A stretch of DNA of 64,000 nt, taken from positions 27,843,118 to 27,907,117 of the forward strand of contig NC_090280.1 in assembly GCF_037392515.1 (NCBI RefSeq), written 5' to 3'. Below, in pieces: positions 11,064-22,273 of this stretch. Made by a program: the position numbers and the translations under genes. Below the pieces are notes generated by a model that saw only the letters and a program-made list of their open reading frames with translations, had not been told where the DNA came from and did not search any database. How positions within the stretch are numbered: the first letter of the stretch is position 1; each line of letters starts with the position of its first letter. The DNA is from Haliotis asinina (lineage: Eukaryota > Mollusca > Gastropoda > Lepetellida > Haliotidae).

Positions 11064-11511
11064 CATTCTCTTCCCACAGGTTACCTGCCATATCTTCCTA
11101 CGAACATCTGTTCTAATACGGCCATAATTCGCAGTTCACATAAAATCCTCTAGCGGCAAAGAATGGCAGCAGATTTATTTCCCTTTTTTCTGTCCAATCA
11201 CAACATGTGTTGCATTGACCTAGATTCAACTTGACAAATGCAAGCAATGTGGAGAAACAAATATGACATGACTGAGTTCTGTCTAGAAGAAACATATGAG
11301 TATCAGGCTTGGGAAGAGATTCTAGTTTTCACGATGCATCCCGAAATTACCGAGATCTTGCGAATCATCACTTTTGAAACAAGGTCGCTGATTGCACTAC
11401 TAAATCTGATTGCCTCCAATCACAAGTCTTGAACACTCGCACCATGAAAGGGTCGTATTAGAACTGAGGTTACGTAGGAAGATATGAAGTAACCACTGTG
11501 GGAAGAGAATG
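11064..11511. mobile_element. Non-autonomous inverted-repeat DNA transposon (MITE), 448 bp
   Basis: Flanked by a perfect 9-bp direct repeat GTGTTGAAA (11055-11063 and 11512-11520). The ends are inverted repeats of about 58 bp: the outer 16 bases CATTCTCTTCCCACAG match perfectly, and the 'catatcttcctacg' and 'gttctaatacg' blocks are also paired. The interior has no transposase. A 9-bp duplication with long terminal inverted repeats fits Mutator-like or Merlin-like elements; the superfamily is not settled. Confidence 0.85.
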
Positions 11512-11529
11512 GTGTTGAAACATAAAGAG

Positions 11530-11620
11530 TGTGGTTTATTTTCGCTTTTGGCAATATTGCACCAATATCACGGCAGGGGGCCACCAGAAATGAACTTCAC
11601 ACATTGTGCCCATGTAGAAT
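11530..11620 (-). repeat. SINE family A, 3' part
   Basis: 'ccaatatcacggcagggggc', 'caccagaaatgaacttcaca' and 'cattgtgcccatgt' in reverse orientation. It begins only a few bases beyond the right target duplication of the neighbouring inverted-repeat element. Confidence 0.65.
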
Positions 11621-13114
11621 TATGACAGTTTTTATGGATATATAATTTCTTTCATTCTGTAATAATGACATTTAGAATCTATGTCAAAATGTTGTCTTCA
11701 CAGAATACAAATGTTGTATATCCATAACAACTGACATAATTCTTCATGAACTCAACTTCTAAAATGCCCATCCAAAAAGTTGTATGCACTGAGGTAATAG
11801 TGCCATAACCACAATACTATCCCACCATCCTTGAAACATAAGAGAAAAGAGCTGGATGTGGATGTGTTTATTTCACATGATTGCTGTCAGTAGTACACAA
11901 CCAGACCAGGCCTCCCGACATGCTGTACACCATAGTTGTCTCCCCTTTATACATCGCAGGGAGTGCTGCAACCGATACTGATGTCAGTCAGAAAAATACA
12001 CAGTACATTGTGAAATGTCTTGAACTCTTCACAAATCTATCGTAATGAATTTGTTGGTTCTATTACGCTATTCAAATGAGCTGTTTCAGCTTCTTAATGC
12101 AGGAGTGACACAAGATTACTGGTAGTCTGAATGTCAAGACACTGCACTGGATACATTAAATGCTGGTCTCCACTATCTTCCAAATGATCTCAGTAACCTG
12201 CATCTCTACTTGTGTGGCTCATTGACTTTTCAATTGCAGAAGTAATAACACAATCCAGCAGCCTTGGTGCAATCTTCATTACTTGCATCAGAGCCTCCCC
12301 CAACCTCCTACTACTAGCTTGGGTAAGTCTAATGTACCAGGGTCCTTATTAGGACAAACACGGCATGTACATACATAACTGAGTTTTCATTCTGCCCACC
12401 AGTCCAGGCAACTGAACAAAAGGAAAGGATGTGTAGCATACTGATTACAGACATAACAAATGCCTTCCTTGAAGATATTTCCTTTAAGAGGTCACATTGG
12501 TCAAACTCGGTGGAAATCTGACAACAGAAAAAGGTCTGTTCAGCACCAGCAAAATATTCCCTGATTGACAACTACATGTGCGGCAAAATGAACAAAGGGA
12601 AGACAACTGGTGAAAAAACTGCGTCACAATGGGTCATAGCGCTGTATCAACACTGGCAATATGCTGAGAGACAAAAAACAACAACAAAAACAAAGCAACT
12701 ATGAAAAAAAACAGCAATTGATCAGAAACCATTGTATTAGATCTTACAAATTCATACATGTATCTATGGCCATATTTCCAAATGTATTTGTACCATTCGA
12801 CCAGACTCCATGCATCTCAGAAAGACACTTTTGAAATATTTCCTTGTTGTAAGTCAACAGAGTTTGTTTGGAATCTAGGTGGTCAACACTGACACTATTA
12901 AAAATTCAATGCAGTTTTCAAAGGAGTCCACAAGAATTTGTTCAAACAGCTTAGGAAATACCAAAGAAATATGGTCATTTGGCCAATGTACAAATTTTGG
13001 AGGGTGTGAAGGTATTTTATCAGCAGGTGCTTGTTGTCTGTCTCTATGGCTATAGAGTTCAGGACCACTTACCATAAAGTGAAGTTAATACTGACAAGCA
13101 TGATCACAGCTCCC

Positions 13115-13420
13115 ATACCTCAACAGACATGACAGTCATAGTACCAAGATCACTTTATGGAACGATGGCCATAAAGACTATGAGGTTATGATCACCTTGG
13201 CACCAACATCACTTCCTGGAATGATGGCCATAAGCCTATGCAAAAATCTGAGAGTTACGACCACCATAGCATTTTGATAACTTTGAGGAATAACGGTCGA
13301 AAGTGAATGCTGAAGTATAAGAGTTACGACCATCTTACCATTTAGATCACTTTGTGGAATAATGGCTGCAAGCCTATGCTTATGAATATGAGATACAATC
13401 ACTTCAGCTATATGACCCCT
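13115..13420. repeat. Degenerate tandem repeat, ~72-bp unit, about 4 copies
   Basis: Units share 'gagttacgaccaccat', 'atcactttgtggaataatgg' and 'aagcctatgc'. Because 72 is a multiple of three, the minus strand shows a repeating 24-residue open pattern, which is a by-product of the period rather than evidence for a protein. Confidence 0.7.
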
Positions 13421-14409
13421 GTAGTGCCCAGTCTGTGGCAGACCCAGTTTTCGGGAGCAGAATATCACAAGTCCACATGCTTCTTAGTAAACTCTCCGTC
13501 ATCAATCCAACCAATGGAACAGTAATGGCACAAACATCTCATCATTTAAAAAAATAAACTTGAATTACGATCCTTATTTAAAACACATTAGATAGACTCT
13601 TCCTCTCGAGAAAATCTTAACTGGTTTTGTTTGCATGTACAGCAAACACGACAGTGAGTGGATATTTTCATAGACTACACATACCAACGTAACAAATAGC
13701 TTGTACACAATGTACAGATATATATAAATATATACATATATACAATGCAACAGACAGAAACTGGATCAAGAATCAAGGTGATATCTTCCTTTCATGAAAG
13801 AGGAAAACAGAATGAGTTTCTGGATCTTTGAGGGTATTATAGTAACAGAGTCTGTATTAGGGACTTTGCATAATCTAGGGGAATGATGGTCATTTTTATG
13901 GAGAAGCATGTATAATGTGAATGATCCCTCTAAAATCAACATACAAAAGAAGTGAGCCCTCTTACATGTCATGTACAAAATCAATGACCCTATCATTTTT
14001 ACTATTTTTATGAGCAAAATTGCTGAATTTTGTCTCTGGGAAAAGGGTACATTGAGAGGATATCGTAGTGGTGGGACTCTTGCCAAGGTTTCTGGTATGT
14101 TGCCTTTCAGCTTATTCAATAGTCCATAGGAATTCGGGTTTGAAATACATGCATTGAAGATTTCTATTACCTGAGAACACAGTTTTCAGTCCCAAGTTCT
14201 TTTTTTTCCCTTCACATGAGAAGAGTAACTATATTTCAGCTGATTAACTCTGGTAGAAATTAACACTTTCATCAAATAGTTAGATACATGGGAGATAGTC
14301 AGTAGTGTGGTCAACACTATGACACGAGTCTCCTGCATTGTTCCCTCAAGCAGACTGAGAGTCAGTCATCTGACCTGCATTAAACTATACCCACGCACTT
14401 GATTGTAAC

Positions 14410-14562
14410 TGAGTGAGTTGTGTTTTACACCACTTCTACTATAATCCTACAATATCATGGCAGGGGACACCAGATTTGGGCTTCACATATGCTCATGTGG
14501 AGAATCAACCCCAGGCCTTTGGTGTGATTAGCTAACACTTTAACCACGAGGCTATCCCTGCA
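14410..14562 (-). repeat. SINE family A copy
   Basis: Nearly full length: a 'ctgagtgagttgtgttttac' tail side, 'atatcatggcaggggacacc', and a 'taaccacgaggctatcc' head side. Confidence 0.8.
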
Positions 14563-15139
14563 CTTGTTTCTGATGCATGAAATGTTTAATCCTACTGAAA
14601 CCGCATGCTACAGGTTGTGCAGTGATGTGAATTACCAAGGACGTGTGATGTTTAATGTGTGACGCCATAAACCTCCCAGCTCCTCAGAGATGTTAGGCTG
14701 ATTCATGTGTCGTGATGTATTCAGCCCTATTTGGCCATGCTGGTCCTTATCACAATTAAATTACCATCTGTATCCAATTCTCCAGATTGGCCACAAACAG
14801 GTACTCTTTTCACCAAACCTCCCTGAGAATGTTACAGAATATCACCTATATCTCCAGAAAGAATGATAAGAAAATGGAAAGTGACAGAACACTACAAATG
14901 ACATGATACTGGATCTTCTATTAAATGTGGTTGAACAATTCACTAAGCATATTTCTTTAAAAAAGACAGGGACACTGTTCTGCTGAATACATTGTCCTAA
15001 TCCTGAAACTGTCGGGACTGTAAGAGTGAGCGAGTGAATATTGCTGAACACCACATCAGCAATGTTGCAGCTATTTGCGGCAAGGGATTGTAAGCAGGAT
15101 CTATACCATGAGTGAATGTGTGAGTGAGTGAGTAAATGA

Positions 15140-15330
15140 GTAATTCAGTTTAGTTTAACACAGCACTCAGCAATATTCCACCTATATCATGGCTGTCTGT
15201 AAATAAGCAAGTCTGGACTAGACAATCCAGTAATTGACATCACGAGCATCGATCTAAAAAACTGAAAACCTGACATGTGTCAAGCAAGTCAGCAATCCTA
15301 ACCACCAGATCCCATCTATACTTGTTTCTG
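15140..15330 (-). repeat. Repeat family B, long copy
   Basis: In reverse orientation: 'ttaacacagcactcagcaat', 'gtctggactagacaatccag', 'gagcatcgatct' and 'gacatgtgtcaagcaagtca'. It is one of the longer family-B copies here. Confidence 0.7.
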
Positions 15331-16039
15331 TGCTAGTTTGCGACACCTGCACACACTGTACCATGACATATGGAATCATGACCTACAACACACCTGGAGG
15401 AGATGTATTCACACAGGAAATGTCCCTCACATATTTCACATTTACTGAATAAAAACCATCAAATACATGTATACTGTTCCTATATTATCTATCAAAATCC
15501 GTCCTTAAATATCACATAAAATTAAAAGCTATCAATTGTATTCAACAAAGGTTTCTCAGCATTCTTAAAAAGCAAATATGCCCACAGGGGTGAAACGACA
15601 CATCACTGTATTAGAAGAACCGTGGTAATTTGCCTTTGGTTCGGTATACCCTAAGAAAATAGGATAATTTGGTATTTGACTTTAGTACCATCATTTTATT
15701 ATCCTTTTAAACCTTTTCTAAAATATTTAGAAACAAATCAAAATCTATGTATTTCTTTGTTACTATTTTCCAAGAATTATGTTTTCATACACCAAACAGA
15801 AACAGACCAAGTCTAAGGCCTTGTACCAAGAGTACTGTTTCACCCCTACATCTGTTCCAACAAAGATACTCCTGTCTTGCTACACCAAAGAAAACCATTC
15901 ACAGCACTGTTTTACATGACTCTCTAGAAGTCTTTGAGCACAATCTAAAATATTTTGATCTATCAAAATGATCAGGTTCCTCTCACAAATCTGGAAATAA
16001 ACAAGTGACTTGATCTCAAAAAGATATGTACACAAGTGC

Positions 16040-16132
16040 GGTGAAGTACAGTGGCCTGTACAGTACCGTATTGTCACCAGGAATATGTACAGTGGCCTGT
16101 ACAGTACCGTATTGTCACCAGGAATATGTACC
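16040..16132. repeat. Perfect ~43-bp direct duplication
   Basis: Two adjacent copies of a unit beginning 'gtacagtggcctgtacagta' and ending 'caccaggaatat'. No difference is seen between them, and the unit contains a small palindrome (gtacagtggcctgtac). Confidence 0.8.
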
Positions 16133-16261
16133 ACTTGGCACTCTCCACATACTAACCACAGTTCCAGGAGCCTTGAAAAGTGAACATCTTTAACACTGCC
16201 CTGAGAAGGTCAACTTAAGTTCAGTCTTGCTTAAAGATGACAAACTTATTTCCCAGAATTC

Positions 16262-16512
16262 ACAGTATAATATTGTAGATAAGCCCCTATCTTGACCCTT
16301 AAAATCAGTATCAAAATGGCATGTTTCGTACATAAGCCGAACTCCCACGATAGAGTCCTAATCACGGCCAGCACAGACCACAAGGCAACTGAAGTTACAA
16401 ATAACAATAAACGTTTCATGAAAGTCTTACACCTTGTGTTAAGTGTTGGTGGTGTCAGGCTGACCCCCTTTTTACAGTCTTTAAAATTTGGCTTATCTAA
16501 GGCAATATACCT
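16262..16512. mobile_element. Possible small inverted-repeat element
   Basis: 'atattgtagataagcc' on the left pairs with 'ggcttatctaaggcaatat' on the right with mismatches. No clear target duplication is visible, so this is tentative. Confidence 0.3.
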
Positions 16513-17194
16513 TGCGTTGTTCGTTTTCCTTGGAGTCAATTTGGTTCCAAACTAATCCTGCTACAACCAGACAAACATATTCACTATGTTAACATTTCAT
16601 GCTTCAATTTGTGGCAAAATAGATCACACAGAACAGTGGTTCAAAATAACCCTCAAATTGTACCAATGAAAACTAAAACCAGTGGATTTTGATTTCTCTA
16701 CACGATTTCATTATCTCGGGCCAGTGGACTACAGTAGTGTGAATTTGGAAGGCTGCTCTAGGAACAGGCACTGGTTTTGAATAAAGTACTATACAGCAAG
16801 CCAAGAATATGTAATATGATATACTCTAACATAATTTAGCACAATGTTCTGCACATACAAGGTTAACAAAGAAACAAAAAAGTATGCTCAAATGTACAAA
16901 CATGAGTTCTAACATTCAAAAGTCACTTGCAAAAGAACACCCCTAACTAACTGCAGAAGTTCCTCCATCAGCAACAGCTGTACAGGGTTCTTCTGTCACA
17001 GCCAGTGTACACATACAATATACACAAACCTCTGTCGGGTGGACACGCACAACAAACACCATTACTTCAATGTTCTCCCATCGTCAGAGACGACATCAGG
17101 CCTCAATGCTGTTTCTAACAAAATGAGTTCATAGGATCGCTCCCATTACCCTGGCTAAATGTAAACCCACAAAAAATATTTAAGGTGAAACACT

Positions 17195-17288
17195 AGCATA
17201 AGCTTCACACACTGTAACCAGTTGGGGAATTAAACTCGGACCTTTGGTGTGACGAGCCAATGCTAAGACCACTTTGCTTCCCCACCAC
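17195..17288 (-). repeat. SINE family A, partial
   Basis: 'cacacactgtaaccagttgg', 'ggaattaaactcggaccttt' and 'ggtgtgacgagccaatgc' in reverse orientation. Confidence 0.65.
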
Positions 17289-17680
17289 CCCAAACATCAA
17301 TCTGAACAACAGAGCAAGTGATGGTAGATCTATCTGATGGAACAGTTGCACACTTTTGTTGAAATATGATCTCTTACTAGGTTAAGAATACACAATGCCT
17401 TTAAGAACGTGGTAAAATGCAACATGCTGTATTTGGGACTACACCTACTCAGCAAAGTACAGAATCGAGTACATTTTGGGTTGGGTGTTTATGTTCTGGC
17501 AACGAGGAGCCTGGCTCAGAGTCTGGATATGAATCCTGGATAGGACCTAAGTCAAAGAGTTCTAAAATCGGCTATTAATTGAGAAAGTGTAATTGAAAAA
17601 TAAATATCAAACTTTCAATCCGTTGTGATATCTGTCTGTTTGAAGATCAAAGGTGAACAATAAATAAACACAATTCATCT

Positions 17681-17830
17681 GGGTGAGTGAGTGACTTTAG
17701 TTTTAGGTCGCTTTTACTAAAATTCTAGCCATATCACAGTATGGACACCAGAAATGGGCTTCACACGCTGTACCCATGTTGGCAATTGACCCCGTTTTTT
17801 GGCATGACAACCACTAGGCTACCACCCCTA
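17681..17830 (-). repeat. SINE family A copy
   Basis: Nearly full length: 'gtgagtgagtgactttagtt', 'agccatatcacagtatggac' and 'caaccactaggctaccaccc'. Confidence 0.8.
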
Positions 17831-18129
17831 CCTCCGTCCACACACACATCTGTAAAAATATTTTGGAAAAATCTGAACACCTTGACAAGTTCATTTTCCA
17901 CAGAGAAATTACATACAATAAACTGCAGTTGCAATGGACCTGCTTAGGGGGGATAATGGAGGATCAGATGTTGATTGGCTCATTTAAGTCTGGTGTGACA
18001 GACGTCCTCTGCAGTTTGGCCCTTGGAGTAAAATATCCATTTCCTTGTACTTCTGGTGTTGTGACCAGTAAGGGGTGGAAGGGTTCTTGAATGACTTGGA
18101 TAAAGAAATTGGAACGCCCAAGTGGACAA

Positions 18130-18910
18130 GCACAAGTGAGTAGGGTAAGTTGTTAGTACTCTCTTTATTGATCTGGCTGGGCAGGAAATTGGTCAATTTT
18201 TGCAGGGTTTAGCAGATCAGATAGCCGGGCAGCTAGCTAATTTATCCACAGCTCTTGGGGCTCAGGGAATTCCAACATAGTAACAAGTATAAGGGATGGA
18301 TCAAAAGCATAGAAAAATATTCTATCATAACAAATGCAAGTGAAAATCAATGCAGACTGATAGCATGTCAAAGTAGTTCAGGGACTTTAGTGACTTAATC
18401 CAAAGGTACATAAGTGGTTATGACCAGGCAACCTGGGAAGACTTGAAAATTGAATTGGCTCAAAGATCTGAAAATTATGGATTCTCAGCACACATTTATG
18501 CTGCTTGAGAACACTCTGGCAAAAATCAGGGAGAGAGTTTTCATGGTGTTTGCTGAACTTAGCTGAGGAGGTTTATGCAGGGCTGGGACAAGACAGAAAT
18601 GGATTAGCAATCAAGAGGCAATTTGTTGGGTTCCTTATTGATGGAACAACAATAGTCAGGACAAAAGTAGATTATGATTTAGAATTTCCAAATGTTTTCG
18701 AAAGTCAATCTTTTCCTTATTGTATATGCAGGGATGAACAACCCCATTCAAATAGGTGGTGGAATGCAGTTTTCTATCAGTACTTACCCTCATATATGGT
18801 TCATGATTGGCATTTCGCAGACCAATCCATTCATTCAAGGGTTTTCCCTTTGGAACCCCCAGTCGGTGTCCTTGCCCCTATCATTGATTCAGATTAAAGA
18901 CATTTGTTAA
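18130..18910 (+). mobile_element. Fossil gag-like fragment of an LTR-type retroelement
   Basis: Short stretches on the plus strand resemble the gag segment of molluscan Ty3-like retroelements. They include a 'GWIKSIEKYS'-like piece, an 'AEEVYAGLGQ' piece and an 'IKRQFVGFLIDG' piece in the usual order. Broken, with several breaks. No terminal repeats, protease or polymerase part is seen nearby. An old remnant with no host function implied. Confidence 0.55.
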
Positions 18911-20739
18911 ATAGATAAAGTTTTGTTTAAGTTAATGGGAAGTTAGTTTATACAAGATGGTGTTGTAAAATTATTGTGATTTGTGGCAAAAAAAAGGTTC
19001 ATGGTGCAAAAAAAATTTCGACAAGTAATTTAATTTGCAATGTTTTTTGCTGACAGGTCTGCATCTGCTGTTGTTATGAGAAATTACTTAAAGGTTTTTA
19101 TCTGTTAAAATGCCTGTTTCATTCTCTGCTATGTGCAACCTTAGACAGATCCCATTGAAGACATTAACCTGTATTTTGGCATCCTGAGTTTTCTGATCCT
19201 CAGACACAAAGGCCTTCAATTATTATCTCTTATGAATATTGTATTCTTGTCTTCTTGATGCATATACTAATCAGTACAATTGTTATGACTTTGACGTATT
19301 TGTATATAGATTTGGGACATGCTCTACTACAGGAGGAGTATATATAATGGGGATATTTAAAATTGGAAACTTAGAATACATTTGACAAATATTTATCATA
19401 CATTTGACAAATATTTATGATCTTATAGAATCAGAAGTTATCTCAGAAACCAACAAGTTCTTCCATGGTTTGTGAATCTGTGCTGTATGCAGGCCAGGAA
19501 AACAAGACAAATATCTGCGGAAATTGTGTGAAAAATCCTTCTAAAATAAATGGACTTGAATACCATATTGGACTTACCCTTGAGTATTTCATCTAGCTAC
19601 ATCATCCACAGACCAAGAGTGGAAGAAAGACAGGGGGAGAAGGGTTTAACAGCCTGACACCCTCATGTAACACAAGTTTCACTAAGCTGTCATAGAAGCA
19701 CACTTGATGTATCAAGGCATTGGATATATTGGAAATACAAGCAAACTCCTCTCATGGGATTTCTGATAAGGATCCATAGTTCATGTTGAATTTTGTTGAA
19801 GAAAGTTTTGACGCATGTTTTATTCCAAAGTATCATGCACAATTACTTGTCTAGGGATATAAACCTACTGGAACATTCATTCATACTTCACCACTACTAT
19901 TCTTTTAAATTTAAATAATTTTATTCTTGTAACATTTATGACAGATAACAACAAATAAAGGTTCAACCCATGACCTCTCTGATCTAATTGTCTTGAAAAT
20001 ACAACAAAATGTACATCTATGCTTAGTGATAATGCAATATGTATGGTTAAGCACATGTTTGTATCACGAATAGAACTCATTGTGTCACTGGCTGTTGAAG
20101 CCAGAATGACTGTTATTTGGGTGGTTTTCATAGGACTTTTCTCATAGAGATAACATTTTACATAGCTACTCCCTAGCCATGTTGACACAGCATCATCTGC
20201 ACTTGCGGCATTAAGGACTTACAACACACTATACCTCTGCTCAATATGGCTTGAGAACCTAGGTTGGGTTGTCGGTATTTGAAATACGACTGCATTCAGC
20301 ATGTTAAATACACTAGATAAAACACTGATTCATTAACCTTTCTGTCTTGTCATGTTATGTGTCCATTTATATATGCAAGGTTTTTCTCAGATTCATCTCC
20401 CTGCTGTGCAAATGATTCACCATCACAAAAAAACAAAATCTGCTTCACATACTGCAGGTCTAGTCACATGATGAGCGACTTGTGACGTTATAGATGTGAT
20501 AAAAAATGTCAAAACATAGGGTACAAGTCTGATTACTCTGTCTACAGGTGGAAGTGATGAAGATATGATTCATCCATTAACCTTGCTGACCTGTGATGTC
20601 ACATATTTATTTGCACATTCAGTTTTCTTGCCTTACTGTGATCACATAAGTTGAATGAGCCAATCAACATCTTATCCTCCTGATCCCCAAAAGCAGGTCT
20701 GGCTCCTACCCTATATACTAAGTGTAATTAGTTTCAACT

Positions 20740-21115
20740 GTATTTCATTACACTGATTCGTACTAACTGAACTTCAGAATACATGTACTTAACCTATTAT
20801 AACTGTACTTCAATACACTGATTAGTTATAACTGTACTTCAATATATTTAGTTACAGCTGTACTTCAGTACACTGATTAGTTATAACTGTACTTCAGTAT
20901 ACTGATTAGTTATAACTGTCTTCAATGTACTGATTAGTTATAGCTGTACTTCAGTATAATGATTAGTTATAACTGTACTTCAATGTACTGATTAGTTATA
21001 ACTGTCTTCAACATACTGATTAGTTATAACTGTACTTCAATATACTGATTAGTTATAGCTGTACTTCAATATACTGATCCATTATAACTGTACTTCAATA
21101 TACTGACTAGTTCTA
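20740..21115. repeat. 29-bp tandem repeat, ~12 copies
   Basis: The unit is 'ttataactgtacttcaatat' followed by 'actgattag', with frequent single changes (tagctgt for aactgt, cagta for caata). The outer copies are the most worn. Confidence 0.85.
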
Positions 21116-22163
21116 ATCATTATAAGTATTTCAACTAAACATCCAGAAAGAGACTGGGACTGAAAACACTGTGCATGATACCCATCAGTGTGTTATAACC
21201 ATAGACTATTGTAGGTTTGCCTGCACTATACACAGATACTGACCACACCTACTGGCATATTAGAGCATCACCTGTACAGCCTCTCATGACTGTCTGTGTA
21301 TCTTCAAACAGAAAGGTATCAAACAGAGTAAAGGGCAGATTTCAATCAGATTAAACAGGACCGCAACAAATCTGTTGCCAAGGTGATAAGGTCATCCACA
21401 AAAAAACAGCATGGCACATACACAGCACTTCTGTACCTGTCTGTCTCCAGCTACAGGACAACCAAAAATGAACATATATTTCAAATGACTTTTGTTTACC
21501 TCAACAACTTGAACCAATAAAGTACAATTTTACATATAACATAATCATGATAATGATGTACCCCCTGATCTCTTCATCCCGTACAACCCGTGTAACAAGA
21601 AAACATAACAAAGTTGCACGAAGGCCGAGAGTTTCTCTGACAAAATCCTTGTGAAAGAAGCCCTCTACTATCACTAGTATAAAACATGTACGGCTGCAAG
21701 ATGGTCCTTCAACTTTATACCTGGAGTGTTTTGACCAAAAATAATCAAAAAATTCTTCGATTTTAACACGATGACAAAGACATTTTGAAATCCATACATA
21801 AATACAAATGACCATGAATAAGGTTTATGATAAACATGACACTGCCATAACTCAGGAACTGAATAGGAAAGTATTTTTGAGGACTTTAAAGCCAAATTTG
21901 TATGTGAGAGGCGTTTGGGACCCTTCTAAGTATTCCTTAACGCTCCATCGAACCTAAGTTTAACATGTAATCTTAACTTAATTCAAGACTGAACTTTTCA
22001 ATTCGCACTCATTTGAACACTCAAACCACACTTAGTTCAACCCTGAAAGTAAGTTAAACATGGTAACAAGTTTCAAACAAACATTCCAATGATGTAAATA
22101 TGAGCTGACAAGGTGAGAGTGAGGCGTCCTCCAGTCCACAAAGATGTGTTAGTGGAGTACTCC

Positions 22164-22273
22164 CTATTCTGACAGATTCTGCAAGAGTTTCAGACGTCCA
22201 GCCTCATAGTCGTCCTCATCCACGTTAACCAGCAGCTTAATAGCCTCATGACCCACCGCCTGCTTCAGGGACT
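22164..22273 (-). CDS. DEDD: DEDD exon 4, C-terminal end
   Basis: The acceptor gttttag is followed by SLKQAVGHEAIKLLVNVDED and then DYEAGRLKLLQNLSE and TAG. It is about 7.2 kb from exon 3, and most of that gap is the DIRS insertion. Confidence 0.95.

Larger units (their letters stand above)
10444..22163. other. Intergenic region between KMT2A and DEDD
   Basis: No host gene recognised on either strand. Contents described separately: inverted-repeat transposon, SINE copies, tandem repeats and a gag-like fossil. Part of the right side may be 3'UTR of DEDD (minus strand), since reverse-complement AATAAA motifs occur, for example near 19919 and 18166, but none can be assigned. Short open frames in this region show no family signature. 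Confidence 0.5.

Noticed and set aside
18505-18897. Host gene encoding a 130-residue protein
   Set aside because: The N-terminal part matches retroelement gag and the rest is unlike any family; judged a retroelement fossil.
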